Below, piece after piece: positions 21,901-30,900 of a stretch of 64,000 nt of DNA. Every line of letters starts with the position of its first letter. Positions within the stretch are counted from its first letter, which is position 1. A program made the position numbers and the translations under genes. The DNA comes from Lactarius indigo (Eukaryota; Basidiomycota; Agaricomycetes; Russulales; Russulaceae). The notes below the pieces were generated by a model. It was given only the letters and a program-made list of their open reading frames with translations, was not told the DNA's origin and searched no databases. The DNA lies in the NCBI GenBank assembly GCA_025766275.1, contig JAFKAC010000168.1:1-64000 (forward strand), given 5' to 3'.

Positions 21901-24900
21901 CTTTCCGCCTTTGTACATCTGTTCAAAGGCCATCTACGACCTTCCCTCCCCTGATACCCCCCTCGGGACTATCCGTTACGACTTCAGGGAAGGACTGAGG
22001 CGTGCCTTTGCCCCCCTTACTAACGTACACAGGGCAGGATATATTGACTCTCTAGTGACTCTAGAGATCCAGGACTTTTTGGACGGAAGGGTTGTAACCA
22101 CCTACGGACACTTACGTTTCTCTTTCAACGGACAAATTTACGCTTACCACCAGGCCTATTTCTTTGAGGACTTGGTTCGTTCCGCCCCCCATCTTCTTGC
22201 TTACTGTCTTTCGCCTCGTATTCCTGCCGACCCCTTTAGTTTCATTTCCACCTTTCCCGACGACCAGCCACTTTAGATAAGTGGTTATATATTTGCCTTG
22301 TCTTGAAACGAGTGTTTTAAGTGCAACGCAAAGTAAGTAAGTGTTACTTATTTGGGTTTTAAACTTAAATCGAGTGATTTAAGTGCCTCCTTCTACTCCA
22401 TTTACCTTCAACTTATCTGAAGAACAAAGGCTCACACGAGCCCGAGTTAACTTCGAGTCCCACAGACAGCGGCAACTTGACCGCTATTACCCCGTCACTT
22501 CCACTTACGACCTCATCGATAACCCCCGTCTTGACTGTTGGACAGAACCCCCTACCGCCTTACGTACCCTTATCGACCTCTTTGACTTTGGAGAAGTCAT
22601 CCCCGAAAGGGTTTACCACGAGTTTATTGACGATCTTTCTGAAGTCGTCAAGGCTGCCGACGAACAACTCCTTTATTGGCATCTTTCAAACTCTGTCTCT
22701 GCCACCAACCATCCAACAGACCAACTCCTAGTGTGGACCAAAAGCGACTATCTTTGGTTTGTCCACGTTCCCCCTCGTCGTGACCACTACGTCCGGCAAC
22801 TCGAAGACGGCTTCTCTCTTCACTTTGTCGACCGACTCCGCCTCACATACCAGGAAATACAAATTTCCTTCCAAGAAATTCGAGTGGTCATTCACCCCAA
22901 CTCCGCCCCCCGTCTAGTCATCTCCGATAGTTCGGAACTCACTTACTCCTTCGCCACCTCTGTGTGGGAAACTACCTTGTCAAACCCCGACCGGAACCTT
23001 GTCAACCCTAGCAACTGGCATTATCCCCCTTCAACCTCTGACGACCCAGAGTTAGTTTCAATTCTCAACGCTAGAGAAACTTTCCGGACTCCACCCCTGC
23101 TCCGCCGAATTACAGATCGGCTTCCCCCTAGTTCCCCCGAAACTGAAGACGAATCTTCAGACTCCGACATCTCCCTGCATAACGGAGATACTAACCAGCC
23201 GCCTAGTCCTAACGACGGTTGGGGACCAACTCTAACCTCAGGCCCCTGTTGGTGCTCTCAAGAAGTCTGCACCTGCGGTTATCGTCCCAACACCCCCCCG
23301 ACACCCCCAAACGTAGTATTGTGGTCCCCTGGAGTTAACTATCTACCTTATAGAGAAAAGGTTTAGATAGTATAGATTGTCGAGATAAATTTTACGAGTG
23401 TAAAATTTGACAATTTTCCGAGTCAAAAACCCTGGATCCAATTCATTGGGCAATCAACCTGGCATCTTCACACGTCGCCCAAAGAAGAACTCATCGTCGC
23501 TTCCAAGTAGACGATCGGCCCATAGCCTCCACCCCGAGTACCCCTGTAACCCCAAGAAGGGCCCCCCGAGCTCGTCGAGCTACCAACACCCAGATTCCCC
23601 TTCCAAGTATTAACCAAGCTGGTCCGAGTGAACCAGTGTACCCCAGTATCCAAGCAACCCCGACTGCGAGGCAACATTCCACGAGCAGTGACGAAGCTCA
23701 GTATCTTGAAACCCAACCCCGAGAAATCCATTGTCATCTCCCTGAGGCTATCTTAGTAACCAAGAGCCTACCAACCCGAACCCCCCGAGAACTCGACGTG
23801 TTCAGAAGACACTGTTCTCTGTTGTACCAAAACCGGCACAATCTTGAAACCCTGTACTTTTCCCAACCGCTTACGCGCATAAGCGAAGTCTCGACAAGCC
23901 CCTTGTATTTCCAAGACTTCTTGTGGAGAAGTAAGACAACCTTGACCCATTTTGGTATTTGGGAAGAATACCATTGGATCCGTCGTTCACAAAGGCCCCA
24001 CCGACCGGATAGAGCTATCCTCCTCCCTGCATACAAAGTCTACTACCCTTGGAACCTGGACAGTTGGACTGTCACCCGTCTCACCAGAAGAGGTGAATGA
24101 ATACGCAACGACCTCTTACACCAGAAGAAAAAGCCCACGTTCCAGTATACTTCTTCGACCCCTATTTTTCCCTTACCGACAACCTTTACTACGCCAAGTG
24201 GAAAGAAGAGGACATATCCAGCCCCACAGGAAAGCACCCGTGGACAATAGTCGCTACCCAGCACCAAATCGTTTTTCAGGACCTAAAAGAAGCCTTTCCT
24301 GGTATCGACAAGGTCAAGGACCTAAGTTACAACTCCCTACACGCCACTTTCAAAGGAAAGAACGTTCGTTGGAACTTTGTAAACGAACAGTGGGTCTACC
24401 TAAACAACAAACCAGTCCACTTCAATACACCCAGTGAATCCGACGACTCGACAAGCGACACCGAAGAGGTATCGCAAATCCTAGATACTACTACCAAGAA
24501 ACTCTCTGGTCTACTATCCCAAGTAACCTCCCGACCCTCGACACCTCAGATCTCCCCTAGTACCCCTGGCCCAAGCCGCCTCCCAGTAACAGTTCCACCA
24601 CAACGACTCCCGTCGCCACCCCTGACTGTTCGAGCCTCTTCCTCAGCACCCCCCTTATCCGTTCCCCCTGTACCCACTGCAATGGCAGCCCCTGCACCCG
24701 CAAAAATTTTAGGCGCAGCGCCAGAGCCCTTTAATGGCAAACCCGATCATGCGGAGGCCTTTTGGAATAACCTGGCCAATTACTTCCATCTAAACCAGGA
24801 TATCTTTAACTCCGACGACAAAAAGGTATCCACTGCCCTTACCTATTTCAAGGTTGGGACCCCAGCAGGAGAATGGGCTCAAGATAGGCAAAAGAAAGCC

Positions 24901-27900
24901 TTGAACCCAACCGGAGGGGCGGCAGTATCCTTTGGCACCTGGGCACAGTTCAAAACCGACTTTAATGCACACTTCGTTCCTGGTCACACTGCCATGGAAT
25001 CCACCAACAAAATGTATTCTCTAAAGATGGGGACCCGACCTTTCAACGAATGGTTCCAAGAGTGGTCAACCCATGCTACACGAAGTGGTGCAAATGAACA
25101 AACCAAGATGTATGCCTTCCGACAAGCTATTCCAACAGCTCTGAATATGAAGCTGCTCGGCATATCCCCCATCCCTACTACCTTCGACACCCTTGTTGAG
25201 AAAGCAAGAGAATTCGATCGCGCATATCGAATTTACGCTGGTCACGCCATTAACCAGTTTAACAAGACCCATAAGCCCACCACAGGACGAGCCGTCCTAG
25301 CAGAGGACGATAGCGTTAATGTCAACGCTTCCTCATCTCGTACTACCAAACCAAGGAACAAACTTACCAAGGAAGAGCGAGAGTATCGCTTCAAGAATAA
25401 ACTCTGCCTATACTGTGGCAAGCCAGGCCACGTACTTAAAGAATGTCACGCCAAGACGGCAGCCATGAAGGCCAAAGGAGGCCAATCCAACAACAACGCC
25501 AGAGCGCGCGGCGCTTTTGTTGACGAATCTAGTCAGGAGGAAGCACCTGCTGACCACCCAGCAAACATTGGAGCGATATATCGAGAGATACTCCCTTTTG
25601 ACCCGGACGCACGTCCGCGTTCGGTGCCTATTAATGAGGATTTTTAGGCTCTTCCATCGTAGCACTGTCGATTGGAAGTATTCGTGCCAGTAGCGTTGTA
25701 CACGGCCTTTCCCTACTAGAGACGCTCGGAGCCGAGCATGTACCTGCAGAAACAATTCGGAATAGGAGAGCTCCTTCAATTGTTCTCAGAGTTACACTAG
25801 TAGGAAAGAAGTCTGGCAAGGAAATCAGTGCCCGCGCCCTGTTGGACAGTGGCGCGGAGGGCATCATCGTGGATGATGGGTTTGCACGTGCAAACAACCT
25901 AACAATGAGGACACTAATTAAACCCTTACCAGTTAGAAACGTGGATGGGTCTCCCAACAAGACGGGATCTGTTAGGTACACTACGATCCAGAAGCTACGG
26001 ATCAGAACTTCTGATAACGACTACCACGACGAAACCGTGGAGCTTTATGCAACTACCCTAGGGGAGCACGATATAATCTTAGGAACAGATTGGCTCCAAG
26101 CACATAACCCTGAAATTGATTGGCATCAACCAAAAATAGCCTTCACACGATGCCCAAGAACCTGTACCCTGTCCTCCTCAGCAGTTGTCATCTCTTCGAA
26201 AAAACCGCAAACGCGACATACAACCATTAACATCCTCAAACTCGACTCTGGCCAAGAAACCTGTCTCCCCATGAACGAAGAAAGTGAACCCCTGGAGCCT
26301 GCCTTTACCCAAGATGCCTGCGAACCCTGGCTGTGGATCCACAGCTTTAGCAAGTATGACCACCTGGCCATCCGAGCAAAGATAACTACAAGCACCAAGA
26401 TAGCAGCACGCACTGCACCTAAGCCTTCCACCGACCACATTCCGAGCCACTTCCAACGATATACTAAAGTATTCAGCGAAATCGCGTCTCACCGACTACC
26501 CCAACATCAGCCCTGGGATCACGCAATTGACCTCAAACCCGGAGCCACTATAAAGAATTGTGGCATTTATCGACTTACGCCCAAGGAATCCGATGCCCTC
26601 AAGGAGTACATCTCGGAACACCTAAAGAAAGGTTACATTCGACCATCTAAGTCACCCATGGCCTCCCCTTTCTTCTTTGTCGATAAAAAGGATGGCAAAC
26701 TCCGACCTGTACAAGACTACCGTGCCCTCAATGATATAACCATTAAGAACGCAGCCCCCCTTCCCCTTATCCCTGAACTTATCGACAAACTCCATGGTGC
26801 GCGCTACTTTACCAAGCTAGATATTCGTTGGGGATACAACAATATCCGCATCCGAGAAGGCGATGAATACAAGGCAGCCTTCAAAACATCCTTAGGACTC
26901 TTTGAACCCACAGTAATGACTTTCGGCCTTTGCAACGCCCCTGCCACTTTCCAGACATTCATGAACCAGATCTTTGAGTCCTTGATCGATGGTGGACATG
27001 TCGTGGTCTACCTCGATGACATCTTAATCTTCACAGAAGATATCTCCTCACTCACAGCATTGACGCACGACGTGCTTCAACGACTGGAGCACCACGATCT
27101 CTACCTGAAACCTGAAAAATGTACATTTGCACAAACCTCCGTCGAATACCTCGGAATCGTCATTTCCGATGGCCAAGTTTCTATGGACCCTGCAAAAGTT
27201 GCGGGCATTACTCAATGGCCCACCCCACGCACTGTCAAACAAGTCCAAGCCTTCCTAGGCTTTTGCAATTTCTATCGACGCTTCATTAAAGACTACTCCA
27301 CTATCGCCCGCCCCTTGTTTGACCTAACCAAGAAAGACGTCCCCTTTTCTTGGGGTACTGCGGCGGAAAGCGCTTTCCGCACCCTGATTAAATGCTTCAC
27401 CGAAGCTCCTGTCCTTGCCCTGCCCGACCACTCCAAACCTTTCCGCCTCATCACCGACGCAAGTGATTTCGCTACCGGTGCCATCCTTGAGCAACCAGAT
27501 GCTTTGCAACGATGGCACCCCGTTGCCTTCCTTTCCAAATCCCTCCTTCCTGCTGAACGTCACTACGAAATCTGCGACAAGGAACTTCTTGCCATCATCC
27601 ATGCCTTGCATGCTTTCCGCCACTACTTGGAGGGACGGGATGACGTTACTGAGATCTGGTCCGACCATGGCAACCTTGTCTATTTTACCACAAAGCAGAA
27701 GCTTTCCCACCGTCAGGCCCATTGGGCCTTGTTCCTCTCTCGCTTCCAGTTCATCATCATCCACAAACCTGGTACACAGAACAAATCTGATGCACTGTCT
27801 CGGCGTCCAGATCATAAAAAGGGGATAGCGGATGAAGATGAAAAGCGAGTACTCCTGGATACCAAATATTTTTCCATCAACGCGGTACAAAGAACTGCAG

Positions 27901-30900
27901 TAACCGTTCAAGGAGATACCACCCTCCGGCAGCGAATCAAAAACACCCAGACCTACGACAAGGAAGTCAGCATGGCCCTCGAATCCCTTCTAAAAAATGG
28001 CCCTCGATCCCTAGCTAAAGGCCTAGAAGAGTGGAACTTAGAAGACGGCATCATCTTGTTCAAAGGACAAGTCTACGTTCCCAAAGATGACAACCTACGA
28101 AGAGACGTTGTTAAAACATACCATGACCACATTGCCACAGGACATCCAGGGCGATGGAAGACCTATGAATTAATATCTCGAGACTTCTGGTGGCCAGGCA
28201 TATCAACATTTGTTAAGACCTATGTTGATGGTTGCGCCACATGTCAAGCCACTAAAATCAAACCACGTACCCAAGTACCCCTACAACCGAATGCAATACC
28301 TGAAGAAATATGGGGAACCATCACAATGGACTTCATCACCGATCTCCCCTCCTCCCACGACTACGACTCATTGTTGGTAGTTGTTGACCGACTCAGTAAA
28401 GCAGTAGTCATTTCCCCGTGTAACAAGACCATCACAGCAGACGAAACTGCTCAACTTTACCTGGAAAATGTCTGGAGACGCACTGGCCTACCCCGACAAG
28501 TTATTTCTGACAGAGGCCCTCAATTTGCATCAAAAGTAATGCAAGAAATCTGGAAAAAATTAGGAGTCAAATCCACCCTGTCCACGGCTTTCCATCCGCA
28601 AACAGATGGAGAGACCGAACGCGTAAATCAAGAGCTTGAACAGTATCTCCGAGTCTTCTGCAACTTCCAACAAGACAACTGGGTAGACCTAATTCCGTTC
28701 ATGGAATTTGCGCACAACGCACGACAGCATAGTGCAACTCACAAGTCACCCTTTGAAGTGTGGTATGGGTACAATCCGGAGTTCATTCCCCCCATCCACT
28801 TCAATAGCAAGATACCCGCAGCACAGGAAAGATTAGACGCATTGAACCGAATCCGCTCTGAAGTCACTGCAGCCCTCAAGGTCGCTGCAGAAGTAATGAG
28901 AAATTCCAAGTTAATCACGATCCCTCACAAGTTCAATGAAGGCGACCTAGTCTGGCTGGAAGGAACTAATATCCACACTACCCATCCCAAAGCTAAACTC
29001 GCCCCCCGACGCCACGGTCCTTTTAAAGTCCTATCTTCCTGGGGAGTTAACTGCAAACTCCAACTTCCAAAGGCATGGCGAATCCACCCGGTCTTCCATA
29101 ATTCCTTGATCTCCCCGTACAAAGAAAACACTACGCATGGCCCTAATTTTACCCGACCACCCCCCGAAATTGTTCAAGGGGAAGACGAACATTACGAAGT
29201 CGAAGAGGTCCTGCAGTCAAAGGTATCGCCCAACAAGAAAGGCGTACTTTACTTGATCAAATGGAAGGGGTACCCCGACTCCGAGAATTCCTGGCTCTCC
29301 GCCTCCCAAATGTCCCACGCCCAAGATCTTGTCCAGCGTTTCCACAAAGACAATCCCTCTGCCCCTCGACCAAAGACCATTAGTGCTCGTGGAATAGCAC
29401 AGCGTTAAAAAGGGGATACTGTCACGAACCTATAATTCGGTCGTGACTCAAGGGCGCCTAAGACCGGTCCGCGTCGGCCCGGTCTTATGTAATCACCTTC
29501 CTAAAGGGGAATTCCGAATCGGAGTTTGAATTCTGTTCTCAAACGATCACGTGATCGGTCACGTGATCGGTCACGTCTCTCAAGCCACGTGTTGTGTACA
29601 CGTGTACTTATCAACAGTTGATTGTTGATCAATCAACGAAGATAATCAACCAAGTCACCACCCCTCGGGGATTCCCGCATAGATTGCGGAACCACGCCAT
29701 CCTGACGCAAGATTGCGCCATCGACTGCGGCGCAGCTGTTCTATGTTTAAACCTCTTCTTATTGGACTCTATTGTTAAATGTCTCTAGAATGTTCCTTTG
29801 CGCAGTACTGCGCAGCACCCGTGGACAGGCCCTAAGCCTGCCCTAAACCTACGCACAGACCACCCCCTGTAGTATATAAGCTGGTGCAATTCTACGGACA
29901 GTCCCTCAGACTGTCCACTTGTGACATCCTCCCCTTGCCTCTCAGCTCCTTCGAGTGCCCCACTCTTTGTGCGCCACTACTCCTCTTTGAAGCCAAGGCC
30001 GTAGCCCACGTTTCTTGCGTCCTTCCAAACCTCTTCTCCGCACCCTTCGCAGCCCCCAGTCCCCGCCTTCGTCGTGACCCTCTGTCGAGTGACAGTGAGT
30101 CATCACAGATGGTGCTCAGCTCACCATGAAAAAGCAGTCCAATATGTGGCTCCTAATTGTTGTGCTGCTCAATCTCCCACCAGAGATGTGCTACAGAGCA
30201 AGCAATGTCATTGTCCCACTTGCCATCCCAGGCCCATCAGCACCTGGGAACATTGAGTCCTTCATATATCCCCTTTTTGAAGAGATGGCAATGGCAAGTG
30301 TGGGGATGTGGACATGGGATGCTATTGACTCATCCTACTTTGTTCTGAGAGCATATCTCTGTGGTGTAAAAGGAGACATGCTTGGATCTGCCAAGTTGAG
30401 TGGGATGGCAGGACATTCAGCCCTTTATGGTGATTGCTTCAGTTTGGTACAAGGTGCTCGCCCTGCCAAGGACAGAGGTGCTAGAGCCCAGTACTATCCA
30501 ATCTCTCCACCTCAAAAGGAAAGATATAATCCTGGTCGCCATATTGTTGACCTGGATAACTTGCCCATGAGAGGCCAAAGACAATATTGGCAGACTATTG
30601 AAAGGCTAGAGTCTGCAAGAACCCAAGCAGAGCTTCAAAGGACTGTAAAGGAGACAGGAATCTCACGCCTTACAATATGTGCAGCCAGTCCTACATTTGC
30701 CCATCCATCATTCTTCCCATTGGACCCCTTCCATTTATTCTATGAAAACTGCATGGTACACATCTGGGACTTGTGGGTGACCCACAGCTCCATTGATGAG
30801 AAGATACATATGGATGCAGGCATGGCCTCAAAACTTGGTGCAGAGGTTGAAAAGGCAGTGAAGACCCTCCCTTCATCTTTCTGTGGGCCAATCAGGGACC

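Larger units (their letters stand above)
20285..30107 (+). mobile_element. Element G: full-length Ty3/gypsy chromovirus with pre-gag ORFs
   Basis: 9,823 bp with two 688-bp LTRs (20285-20972, 29420-30107) that read identical, flanked by GATGG (20280-20284, 30108-30112). The insertion is therefore very recent. Order: LTR, ORF1, ORF2, ORF3, gag, pol with chromodomain, polypurine tract, LTR. CpG is abundant and no premature stop was seen, unlike elements F, C and A. It sits inside the tnp2 coding sequence. Confidence 0.95.

Noticed and set aside
22332..22382. GTAAGT...TTTAAG as an intron joining ORF1 and ORF2
   Set aside because: ORF1 already stops at 22274-22276 upstream of the donor, and the ORF2/ORF3 junction has no similar sites. 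Kept only as an alternative.
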